Positions 24,807 through 33,003 of a stretch of 64,000 nucleotides of DNA are shown here, in pieces; position 1 is the first letter of the stretch; the number at the start of each line of letters is the position of its first letter. The stretch comes from Lachnospiraceae bacterium. Lineage in GTDB: Bacteria > Bacillota > Clostridia > Lachnospirales > Lachnospiraceae. The position numbers and the translations under genes were made by a program. The stretch is from NCBI GenBank assembly GCA_910575255.1, contig CAJTEM010000021.1, positions 1 to 64,000 of the forward strand, in the 5' to 3' direction. The notes below the pieces were generated by a model. It did not search any database and had not been told where the DNA came from. It worked only from the letters and a program-made list of their open reading frames with translations.

Positions 24807-25700
24807 ATGAAGAAAAAGACAACGACAGCCGTTTTGTTTGTACTGCCTTTTATCCTGTTTTTTATGATGTTCTGGCTGATACCCTTTGTCTATGGGATTG
24901 TGATGAGCGTAAGCAAATACAGCCTGGTGAAGGGGAACCAGGGATTTGTAGGTCTTGATAATTATATTAAGGTATTATTTTCTTCCTCCATGTACAACAA
25001 GTCCTTCTGGCTTGGCATGAAAAATACGGTGATTTTTGTGATTCTGACAACACCGTTTCTGGTATTGGGGAGTCTGGCGCTGGCTCTGCTGCTTGACCGG
25101 CTGCCGGATCGGGTCAAAGGGGTCTTTCGGACCATCTATTTTGCTTCCTATGCGGTTTCTGTAACTGCCGTGGCTGCCGTATTCGTATGGCTGATGAAAG
25201 GAAACGGCGGTTATCTGAACAACCTGATGATCAATCTGGGGATTATCGATAAGGCAATCCCGTGGATGGAGCAGCAGCCCTTTGTATGGGTATCGCTGAC
25301 TGTGGCGACAATCTGGTGGACCATTGGTTATAACATGATGCTGTTTGTGAATGCACTTAATGAGATTGATACCCAGCTTTACGAGGCGTCTGCCATTGAC
25401 GGAGCGAATTTCCGGACGCAGCTGAGATATATTATATTTCCCGGCATTAAAAACGTATTTTACTTTGTGCTGATGACTACCATTATTGCTTCCTTTAATG
25501 TGTATGGACAGACAAGGCTGATGACTCAGGGCGGACCGGGTGAGACGACAAAGCCGATGATCATGATGATTACGTCCACGATCATGGATCGCAATGATCT
25601 GGGCGTGGGCAGTGCGATGACCATCCTGATGGGAATCGTTATCGTGCTGTGTTCGGTGGGACAGTATTATCTTACCAAAGAAAAAGAAGAACTCAGATAG
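24807..25700 (+). CDS. Sugar ABC transporter permease (MalF type)
   Basis: A 297-residue inner-membrane permease with six predicted transmembrane helices. The EAA loop that docks the ATPase reads YEASAIDGANFRTQLRYI. It pairs with the MalG-type permease 12 bases downstream to form the channel. The operon encodes no ATPase, so a shared MsmK/UgpC-like subunit elsewhere should energise it. Confidence 0.93.
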   Translation: MKKKTTTAVLFVLPFILFFMMFWLIPFVYGIVMSVSKYSLVKGNQGFVGLDNYIKVLFSSSMYNKSFWLGMKNTVIFVILTTPFLVLGSLALALLLDRLPDRVKGVFRTIYFASYAVSVTAVAAVFVWLMKGNGGYLNNLMINLGIIDKAIPWMEQQPFVWVSLTVATIWWTIGYNMMLFVNALNEIDTQLYEASAIDGANFRTQLRYIIFPGIKNVFYFVLMTTIIASFNVYGQTRLMTQGGPGETTKPMIMMITSTIMDRNDLGVGSAMTILMGIVIVLCSVGQYYLTKEKEELR

Positions 25701-25712
25701 GAGGAGGGGACT

Positions 25713-26543
25713 ATGAGAACAAAGCAAATCAGTAAAGTATTTTTAGTCATCATTGCCTGTATTGTTGCCTATGTATTCCTTCTGCCGCTGATGTTCATGG
25801 TGTTCACCAGCTTTAAGGGGATTGCGGAGTCAGTTACCTCTACAACATTGCTGCCGAGAAACTGGACGATGGAGAATTACCGGGAGCTGTTTATGAATAC
25901 CTCTACCTCGCCGGTGCTTCGGTGGCTGGGGAATACGGCAGTTGTTACTTGTGCCGGTACGGCGCTTCGGATTGTTACCAGTGTGCTGGCAGCTTATGCT
26001 CTGGCCAGACTGCCGGTCCCGGGAAAGAGATTTATCCTGGTGGCATTGATCTGGGCGATGGCGATTCCGGAGATTGTGACATTTTTTCCGTTGTTTTATA
26101 TCTTTAAACAGGTTGGCGGCCTGAATACCTTCTGGCCGTTGATTCTGCCCTCCGGATCGGGCGTTATGTGCATTTATCTGATCTACAACTTCCTTCTGGC
26201 CTTTCCTAAGGAACTGGAGGAGGCGGGGTTTGTGGAAGGAGCCAATGTGTTTCAGGTGCTGTGGCATATTGTAGTGCCGTCAGTCAAACCGGTGATCGTC
26301 ACCCAGGCATTCATAACCTTTTTGGGGTTGTATAACAGTTATCTGTGGCCGTCGCTGGTTATCAGCAGGAATGAAAACAGAACGATCACCCTGGGAATCG
26401 CTGCGCTGGTATTAGGTGAGAATTATACGAACCCGGGGCTTATGATGGCATCGACAGTGGTGTCGGTACTTCCGGTCATGCTGATCTTCATGTTTGCCAA
26501 TAAGTACATCGTCAGAGGCTTTACACAATCAGGAATCAAATAG
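25713..26543 (+). CDS. Sugar ABC transporter permease (MalG type)
   Basis: A 276-residue permease with six predicted helices, the EAA-loop sequence EEAGFVEGANVFQVLWHIVVP, and a C-terminal IVRGFTQSGIK tail typical of MalG relatives. GGAGGAGG precedes the ATG. It forms a heterodimer with the preceding permease and is followed after 39 bases by the GH2 gene. Confidence 0.93.
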   Translation: MRTKQISKVFLVIIACIVAYVFLLPLMFMVFTSFKGIAESVTSTTLLPRNWTMENYRELFMNTSTSPVLRWLGNTAVVTCAGTALRIVTSVLAAYALARLPVPGKRFILVALIWAMAIPEIVTFFPLFYIFKQVGGLNTFWPLILPSGSGVMCIYLIYNFLLAFPKELEEAGFVEGANVFQVLWHIVVPSVKPVIVTQAFITFLGLYNSYLWPSLVISRNENRTITLGIAALVLGENYTNPGLMMASTVVSVLPVMLIFMFANKYIVRGFTQSGIK

Positions 26544-26582
26544 TCCGGCGGTATATGCGGATGCTTATAGGAGGATCAGAGT

Positions 26583-28352
26583 ATGAGAGAAGAATATCCA
26601 CGTCCGGAGTTTGTCCGGAAGGAATGGATGAACCTCAATGGTCGTTGGTCGTTTGCGTACGGCAATGAGAGGACAGAGATTGAGGTTCCCTTCGTGTGTC
26701 AGAGTGAGCTGAGCGGAATCGGAAAAAGAATCAAAGAAGATCACGTGACATATGAACGGAAGTTCAGGATTCCGAAGGAATGGAAAGAACGTGAGGTGCT
26801 GCTTCATTTTGGTGCAGTGGATTACCGATGCAGCGTGTTTATCAACAGTCGGTGTGTAGGACATCACACAGGCGGCCAGACTCCCTTCCGATTTGACATT
26901 ACCAGGTATCTGAACTGGGAGGAAGAGGTTATCCGGGTAGAGGTGGAGGATCCGCTGAGGGATGAAAGCATTCCCAGAGGTAAGCAGTTCTGGGAGGAGG
27001 AGTCGAAATTTATCTGGTATACGCCCAGTACCGGGATCTGGCAGACGGTATGGCTGGAGCCGGTGACGAAGGCCAGTCTCTGCTGGATTCATTTTACACC
27101 GGACATCGATGAAGGGACTGTGAAGATCGATTATCAGCTTTCCGGAAGTTCTGTTTTACCCTGTCGGGTACATATGAAAATCCGACTGGGAGAGACCGAG
27201 GTCTTTCATGGCAATATGCTGTGCAACACGGCAAGAAACAGCTTGACAGTGGATGTTTTTCGAAAAAAGGCGATGGAGGGTTCCTTTCATTTTACAGGGA
27301 ACTACTGGAGCCCGGAGAATCCTATCCTGTATGATGTGCTGGTGCAGGTGGATGACGGAGATACCGGAACACCGGCTGACTTTGTGCAATCTTATTTTGG
27401 GATGCGAAAGATCCATGTGGAGAACGGAAAGCTGTATCTGAACAATCAACCCTATTATCAGAAGCTGCTTCTGGATCAGGGCTACTGGAAGGAAGGGCTT
27501 GTGACGGCGCCAGACGACAGAGATTATCAGGAGGATATCCGTAAATCCAAGGAGATGGGGTTTAACGGATGTCGGAAGCATGAGAAGGTAGAGGATCCGA
27601 GATTTCTCTACTGGGCGGATAAAATGGGATACCTGGTATGGGAGTCGATGGCCAGCTTCTGGTCCTTCACACCACAGGCGGCGGAGGCATTTGTCAAGGA
27701 ATGGCTGGATGTCATTCACCGTGATTATAATCATCCGAGCATCATAGTATGGGGAATGCTCAATGAAAGCTGGGGTGTGCCGAGAATTTACAGTAATCGC
27801 CAGCAGCAGGATTTCTCCCGTGCACTCTATTATCTGGCGAAAGGGCTGGATGTTACCAGGCTGGTGATTTCCAACGACGGATGGGAGATGACAGAGACCG
27901 ATATCTGTGCGTTTCACAGTTATAAGCACGGAGAAAAGGATGACTATGAACAGCACGAGGTCTTTAAGGAAGGATTGAAGAGGGTAGACAGCCTGCATCT
28001 GATTATGGAAAAGCTTCTGTTTGCGAAGGGAAGCGAATATCAGGGGCAGCCGCTGGTTCTGACAGAATGCGGAGGCATCACGCTGCAGAGAGGACAAAAG
28101 CCGGAAACCACAATGGAAGAGGCCATCCGGCAGGAGGATAAGCAGTGGGGCTATACTTCTGCCTCGGAAAATGATTTTCTGGAGGAATACAGCCGTATTG
28201 TGAGCGCTATTTATGATTCGGAGATATTGAACGGATTCTGCTACACCCAGCTGACGGACGTGGAGCAGGAGACCAATGGGCTCCTTACCAGCGATCACCG
28301 CTATAAGTTCGATCCGGAAGAAATTCGGAGAATTAATGATAAAAAGAAGTGA
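26583..28352 (+). CDS. Glycoside hydrolase family 2 protein
   Basis: A 589-residue cytoplasmic GH2 enzyme: a sugar-binding jelly-roll domain (about 20-180), an immunoglobulin-like domain (about 185-285) and a catalytic barrel. The acid/base is Glu395 in LNESWG and the nucleophile Glu495 in TECGG. It lacks the extra C-terminal domains of LacZ and is closer in size to beta-glucuronidase-like members. It probably cleaves the glycoside imported by the upstream transporter, so the substrate could be a beta-glucuronide, beta-galactoside or beta-mannoside. AGGAGG supports the start, and a strong terminator follows. Confidence 0.9.
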   Translation: MREEYPRPEFVRKEWMNLNGRWSFAYGNERTEIEVPFVCQSELSGIGKRIKEDHVTYERKFRIPKEWKEREVLLHFGAVDYRCSVFINSRCVGHHTGGQTPFRFDITRYLNWEEEVIRVEVEDPLRDESIPRGKQFWEEESKFIWYTPSTGIWQTVWLEPVTKASLCWIHFTPDIDEGTVKIDYQLSGSSVLPCRVHMKIRLGETEVFHGNMLCNTARNSLTVDVFRKKAMEGSFHFTGNYWSPENPILYDVLVQVDDGDTGTPADFVQSYFGMRKIHVENGKLYLNNQPYYQKLLLDQGYWKEGLVTAPDDRDYQEDIRKSKEMGFNGCRKHEKVEDPRFLYWADKMGYLVWESMASFWSFTPQAAEAFVKEWLDVIHRDYNHPSIIVWGMLNESWGVPRIYSNRQQQDFSRALYYLAKGLDVTRLVISNDGWEMTETDICAFHSYKHGEKDDYEQHEVFKEGLKRVDSLHLIMEKLLFAKGSEYQGQPLVLTECGGITLQRGQKPETTMEEAIRQEDKQWGYTSASENDFLEEYSRIVSAIYDSEILNGFCYTQLTDVEQETNGLLTSDHRYKFDPEEIRRINDKKK

Positions 28353-28410
28353 TTTTGTCAGGATTTGATATAAAAATAACAAATTTGGGAATGGAAAAGA
28401 TAGATAAATG

Positions 28411-28457
28411 AAAAGACCGGTCAGAACATAAGTGAATAATTGTTCTGACCGGTTTTA
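28411..28457 (+). terminator. Terminator of the CUT1/GH2 operon
   Basis: A 13-base perfect stem (ACCGGTCAGAACA with its complement) with A run before and TTTTAATGTGTTTTT after. Confidence 0.9.
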
Positions 28458-28603
28458 ATGTGTTTTTATTTCTGAAATTTTGTGACAAAATAAGAATATT
28501 TATAAAAAAAGACTAAAAATAATTGTAAAATTTTTAACAATCTAAAAAACGGTAGGAATATGCGGAATAGTAGTGAAAAGGTTGAAAAAATTTGTGAAAA
28601 TAC

Positions 28604-28632
28604 TTGATTAATTGTTTGAAATGTGCTAAGAT
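28604..28632 (+). promoter_or_regulatory. Sigma-A promoter of the glycerophosphodiesterase-TRAP cluster
   Basis: TTGATT, 17 bases, TAAGAT, about 205 bases before the phosphodiesterase start. The surrounding 28458-28842 gap is AT-rich and otherwise featureless. Confidence 0.7.
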
Positions 28633-28842
28633 AAAGCCATGTTAAATATAAGTTCTTTGATGCAGAGAATGAGAGAGGCGTCAGACAGAATGGTTCAAAG
28701 CAATAGTGTGCCAAGGTCTGAGGTTTCTTTTTTTGTCTCAGAGAAGAAATGTAGCAGATGGTAGCTGTTAACTCATGTGACAGGGAAGCAAGTCACTGTC
28801 ACAGGCCTGGCTGTCGGGAATGGCGGCGGAATGGAGAAAAAT

Positions 28843-29580
28843 ATGGTAAAGAATTTTGCCCACAGAGGCTACAGCGGCAAGTATCCGGAGAATACGCTGC
28901 TGGCATTTCGGAAGGCGATGGAGACGGAAGGGTGCGATGGCATCGAGAATGATGTTCATCTGACAAAGGATGGGGAGGTCGTCATTATTCATGATGAGCG
29001 GATCGACCGTACCTGTGTGAACGGAAAGGGGCTTGTCCGGGATTATACCCTGGAGGAGTTAAGGAAGTTTGATGTGTCCTTCCGGTTTGCCGGGGAGTGC
29101 GAACCCCAGAGGATACCCACGCTCCGGGAGTATTTTGAATTGGTGAAGGATTCCTCCCTGATCACGAACATTGAGTTGAAGACAGGAGTCTTTGAGTATG
29201 AAGGGATTGAGGAAAAGGTATGGGCCCTGATTCAGGAGTATGGCCTGAAGGACCGGATCATTATTTCTTCTTTTAACCATTTCAGTGTTCTCAGGATGAA
29301 GAAGCTCTGCCCGGATATCAAATGCGGGCTGCTGACGGAAACCTGGCTTTACCATGCAGGGAAGTATACGAAGGAGACGGGCGCGGAGTGCCTCCATCCG
29401 GTATATTTCAATATGACGGAGGACGTGGTGGCTGAGGTCAAGAGCCATGGGATTGAGATCAATACCTGGACAGTCAATGAGGAGGAAGATATCCGCACCA
29501 TGATTCTCAGGGGCGTGGATTCTGTGATCGGCAACTTCCCGGAGCGGGTGACACGGATCCGGAAAGAACTGCAGGGCTGA
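28843..29580 (+). CDS. Glycerophosphodiester phosphodiesterase
   Basis: A 245-residue cytoplasmic GDPD-family enzyme hydrolysing glycerophosphodiesters to glycerol-3-phosphate and an alcohol. The catalytic signature is intact: NFAHRGYSGKYPENT with the active-site His, then the metal ligands in GIENDVHLTKDGEVVIIHD. There is no signal peptide, so its substrate must first enter the cell. The ATG at 28843 has GGAG six bases upstream; in-frame starts at 28831 and 28777 are possible but less well placed. The TRAP transporter gene begins 177 bases downstream with no terminator between. Confidence 0.92.
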   Translation: MVKNFAHRGYSGKYPENTLLAFRKAMETEGCDGIENDVHLTKDGEVVIIHDERIDRTCVNGKGLVRDYTLEELRKFDVSFRFAGECEPQRIPTLREYFELVKDSSLITNIELKTGVFEYEGIEEKVWALIQEYGLKDRIIISSFNHFSVLRMKKLCPDIKCGLLTETWLYHAGKYTKETGAECLHPVYFNMTEDVVAEVKSHGIEINTWTVNEEEDIRTMILRGVDSVIGNFPERVTRIRKELQG

Positions 29581-29756
29581 GAGGCTTTGCAAAGCGGTGC
29601 TGCCACAGAAAGCAGAAAGCGCGGCGATATGAAATTCGGGAGATGCAAAACAGAAATGCAGGACATCCCGGAAGAGAAAACCGCGGGAATAAATAAAGGA
29701 AATCAAAACAAGAAAACAAAGGGATTCATCCCTTTGAAATAAAAGGAGGTTACAAT

Positions 29757-30833
29757 ATGAAAAAAGCATTAAGCGTAGTACTTGCGGCAGCAATGTGCCT
29801 GTCTCTGGCTGGCTGCGGAGGCGGAAACAAGAGTGAGGCGCCGGCAGCACCGGCAGGCGGAGAAAAGGCAGCAGATGCAGCGGGATCTGGTGACGCGGCT
29901 CCGGCGGATGATTATCATCTGGTGCTGAAGCTGAGCCATGTATTTGCTCCGGAGGAGCAGCTGACCAAGACCATGGACAGCATCTGCAACAATATTAAGG
30001 AGAGAACCAACGGCGCTATTGAGATCCAGCATTTCCCCCAGGGACAGCTGGCTACCTACAAAGACGGCGTGGAGCAGGTGGTCCGCGGTGCGGAATTCAT
30101 CTCCGTGGAGGATCCCTCTTACCTGGGGGACTATGTTCCGGATTTCAATATCCTGGCAGGACCGATGCTGGTGAAGTCCTTTGAGGAATATGAGTATCTT
30201 CTGGAGAGCGATGAAGTGAAGGAGATGTTCAAGGCAGCAGAGGATAAGGGCATCAAGATCCTGAATATGGATTTCATCTTCGGATTCCGCAGCATGATGA
30301 CCAACAAGGTGATCAACACCCCGGAGGACATGAAGGGCCTTAAGATCCGTACCCCCGGAAGCCAGCTGTATGTGGACACCTTAAATCATATGGGTGCAAC
30401 TGCCACACCTCTGGCCTTCTCCGAGACCATCTCTGCCGTACAGCAGGGTGTGGTGGACGGACTGGAAGGAACCATTGACGCTTATGCCACCAACGGAAGC
30501 GCTGAGGTTGCCAAGAACATGGCGCTGACCAAGCATCTTCTGGGCGTTTGCGGCGCTTACATAAGCGTGGATGTATGGAACAAGATCCCGGCTGAGTACC
30601 AGGAGATCATCCAGGAGGAGTTCAACAACGGCGCGGTACAGATGGTGAAGAATATCTCTGAGGGCGAGGCTGCCACCAGGGAGAAGCTGGAAAAAGAGAT
30701 GGGTATCACCTTCAATGAGGTGGACAGCGAGGCTTTTGCCAAGACCGTGGAGCCGATCTATGCCAACATGAAGAATGTGACACCGGGACGTTACGAGAGA
30801 TTCAAAGAGATTATTGCGGAAATGCCGCAGTAA
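29757..30833 (+). CDS. dctP: TRAP transporter substrate-binding lipoprotein (DctP family)
   Basis: A 358-residue DctP-type binding protein with a lipobox at Cys20 (SLAGC), an Ala/Gly-rich linker, and a mature domain starting near YHLVLKLSHVFAPEE. The family's ligand-clamp region is seen around FIFGFRSMMTNK and VVDGLEGTIDAY; an arginine in this region (KIRTPGSQ) normally binds the ligand carboxylate. It delivers an organic acid or acid-containing solute to the DctQM membrane pair. AAAGGAGG precedes the ATG. Confidence 0.95.
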   Translation: MKKALSVVLAAAMCLSLAGCGGGNKSEAPAAPAGGEKAADAAGSGDAAPADDYHLVLKLSHVFAPEEQLTKTMDSICNNIKERTNGAIEIQHFPQGQLATYKDGVEQVVRGAEFISVEDPSYLGDYVPDFNILAGPMLVKSFEEYEYLLESDEVKEMFKAAEDKGIKILNMDFIFGFRSMMTNKVINTPEDMKGLKIRTPGSQLYVDTLNHMGATATPLAFSETISAVQQGVVDGLEGTIDAYATNGSAEVAKNMALTKHLLGVCGAYISVDVWNKIPAEYQEIIQEEFNNGAVQMVKNISEGEAATREKLEKEMGITFNEVDSEAFAKTVEPIYANMKNVTPGRYERFKEIIAEMPQ

Positions 30834-30916
30834 CAGGCAGGTGAATCAGACTGCATGGGAACCGTGGCGGCTGTCAAAGGGTATCAAGGCAGCTGTTTAA
30901 AGGGTTTACGGCAAGA

Positions 30917-30942
30917 GAGGGGAGGAGACAGCTCCTCCCCTC
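30917..30942 (+). promoter_or_regulatory. Hairpin between dctP and dctQ
   Basis: GAGGGGAGGAG pairs with CTCCTCCCCTC in an 11-base stem with a 4-base loop and no T run, so it is more likely a message-stability or attenuation element than a full terminator. Confidence 0.6.
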
Positions 30943-31042
30943 CTCTGTTCGGGGAGTGAGAGAGCCGGTGATGCTGCTGGCAGGATGAGAACCGATCAAG
31001 ATTAGGCGGCGTGTACTTCTTGATGAAGAGAGGGATGTGGAT

Positions 31043-31543
31043 ATGAACAAAACAGTTAAATTTATCTGGGAACATTTTGAGGAGGTGCTGGCAGGTGCAT
31101 TTATCGTGGTCACCACAGTGCTGGTTCTTGTGAATGTATTCCTTCGTTATTTTATGAATACAGGGCTTTACTGGAGCGAGGAGGTCGTTACCAGCTGCTT
31201 TGTGTGGAGTGTGTTTCTGGGGGCTGCTTCCGCATATAAGAGAGGAACCCATTTAGGGGTGGATATCCTGGTAGAGAAACTTCCGGCAGGGGCCCGGAAT
31301 GTGGTGCGGCTGCTGGTTCAGCTGGTGCTTCTGTTTACCAATGCTTACCTGCTTTATCTGAGCATCGTCTTTGTAGGTCTGTCTTACATCAAGCCAACCG
31401 CAGTGCTGGGAGTTTCCTCGGCCTGGGTAAGTTCCTCGCTGATTGTGGGCTTTGGGCTGATGACACTTTATTCTTTGATGCATTTGATTACCTGCATCCG
31501 GGGGATGGCAGGCAAGACAGAGAAAGGAAAGGGGGAAGCATAG
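31043..31543 (+). CDS. dctQ: TRAP transporter small permease (DctQ family)
   Basis: A 166-residue membrane protein with four hydrophobic helices and the family features FLRYF near helix one and GTHLGVDILVEKLP between helices two and three. It forms the small membrane subunit that partners DctM. I take the ATG at 31043; a GTG two codons earlier is possible. It ends directly against the dctM start. Confidence 0.92.
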   Translation: MNKTVKFIWEHFEEVLAGAFIVVTTVLVLVNVFLRYFMNTGLYWSEEVVTSCFVWSVFLGAASAYKRGTHLGVDILVEKLPAGARNVVRLLVQLVLLFTNAYLLYLSIVFVGLSYIKPTAVLGVSSAWVSSSLIVGFGLMTLYSLMHLITCIRGMAGKTEKGKGEA

Positions 31544-32830
31544 ATGGCATTTTTACCGGTTATCGTGGTATTTATCTTGTATTTTTCGGGAATCCCCATT
31601 GCTTTTGCTCTGTTTGCGGCTACCCTGCTGTATTTCGGAGTGCTGAACACAGGATCCCCTACAGATTTGATTTTGCAGAAATTTATTACCAGCACCCAGT
31701 CATTTCCCATGCTGGCGATCCCGTTTTTCGTCATGGCGGGCTCTATCATGAACTATGCAGGCATCAGCAACAAGCTCATGAGTTTTGCGGATGTGCTGAC
31801 CGGCCACATGAAGGGCGGGCTGGCGCAGGTGAACGTGCTGCTCAGTATGCTGATGGGCGGTGTGTCGGGTTCGGCTAACGCGGATGCGGCCATGCAGTGT
31901 AAAATGCTGGTTCCGGAGATGGAAAAGAGAGGCTACAGCAAGGGCTTCTCGGCAGCGATCACAGCCGCTTCCTCGGCGGTTACGCCGGTTATCCCGCCGG
32001 GCATTAACCTGATCGTATATGCATTGATTGCGGGTGTGTCTGTGGGTAAGGTGTTTATGGCAGGCTACGTGCCGGGAATCTTTATGGCGATCTGTCTGAT
32101 GATTGCGGTGCATTTTATCTCCAAGAAGAGGAATTATGCCCCCAGCCGGGAAAAACGGGCTTCCGGGGGAGAACTTTTGCATCAGGCAATTGATTCCATC
32201 TGGGCGCTGCTGTTCCCCTTTGGCATTATCCTGGGACTGAGAATCGGTCTTTTCACCCCCTCGGAGGCAGGTGCAGTGGCAGTGCTCTACTGTACGGTTG
32301 TGGGTGCGTTTATCTACAAGGAGCTAAAGCCGGAGCATTTCCCGAAGGTAATTCGAGAGACCATCGAGGGCACAAGCAGCGTGATGCTGATCATCGTGGC
32401 TGCCAATGTGTTCGGGTATTACATGAGCTGGGAGCGGATTCCGCAGATGCTGACCGAGCTGCTTCTGGGAATCACCCAGAATAAGTATGTGATGCTGATG
32501 ATTATCAATGTCCTCCTGCTGATCCTGGGAATGTTTTTGGAGGGCGGCGCGGCCCTGATCATCCTGGCTCCCCTTCTGGTGCCGGTGGTAAAGGGGCTGG
32601 GCGTGGATCTGGTGCATTTTGGTCTGGTATGTATCGTGAATATCATGATCGGCGGACTGACTCCGCCCTTTGGTTCCATGATGTTTACCTGCTGCTCCAT
32701 CACCGGATGTGAACTGGGAGAGTTTGTGCGGGAGTGTATACCCTTCATCATTGCGTTGTTGGTTGCCTTGCTGATTGTTACGTACTTCCCGGCGCTGACG
32801 ATGTTTGTGCCGAATCTGTTGTACGGTTAA
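31544..32830 (+). CDS. dctM: TRAP transporter large permease (DctM family)
   Basis: A 428-residue polytopic protein with about twelve helices, of normal length for DctM. Typical segments are GGVSGSANADAAM, ITAASSAVTPVIPPGI, FTPSEAGAVAVLY and GGLTPPFGSMMF. It is the ion-coupled translocation subunit. Its start has AAAGGGGG upstream and abuts the dctQ stop. A terminator follows at 32844. A second, broken dctM lies at 60068. Confidence 0.95.
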   Translation: MAFLPVIVVFILYFSGIPIAFALFAATLLYFGVLNTGSPTDLILQKFITSTQSFPMLAIPFFVMAGSIMNYAGISNKLMSFADVLTGHMKGGLAQVNVLLSMLMGGVSGSANADAAMQCKMLVPEMEKRGYSKGFSAAITAASSAVTPVIPPGINLIVYALIAGVSVGKVFMAGYVPGIFMAICLMIAVHFISKKRNYAPSREKRASGGELLHQAIDSIWALLFPFGIILGLRIGLFTPSEAGAVAVLYCTVVGAFIYKELKPEHFPKVIRETIEGTSSVMLIIVAANVFGYYMSWERIPQMLTELLLGITQNKYVMLMIINVLLLILGMFLEGGAALIILAPLLVPVVKGLGVDLVHFGLVCIVNIMIGGLTPPFGSMMFTCCSITGCELGEFVRECIPFIIALLVALLIVTYFPALTMFVPNLLYG

Positions 32831-32843
32831 ATACAGGATTGTT

Positions 32844-32886
32844 TAAAAGGCCTTTTTGGGAAGCGAATTCCCAAAGGGGTCTTTTT
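32844..32886 (+). terminator. Terminator of the TRAP cluster
   Basis: A stem centred on TTTGGGAA/TTCCCAAA with partly paired flanks AAAAGGCC and GGGGTCTTTTT, ending in a T run. Confidence 0.8.
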
Positions 32887-32893
32887 AGATAGA

Positions 32894-32921
32894 TTGACAG
32901 CTTTTGATATCGTGGTATACT
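32894..32921 (+). promoter_or_regulatory. Sigma-A promoter of the first kinase/response-regulator pair
   Basis: A perfect TTGACA, 16 bases, TATACT. Its predicted start (about 32928) lies only a few bases before the ATG at 32935, one reason for placing the kinase start at 33004. Confidence 0.75.
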
Positions 32922-33003
32922 TGATTGAGGAAAAATGGAGGACAAAACAGGCGGAAAGAGTAAGCAGCAGAGAGAATCAGCAGGAAAGGGCAGGAGAAGA
33001 CAG

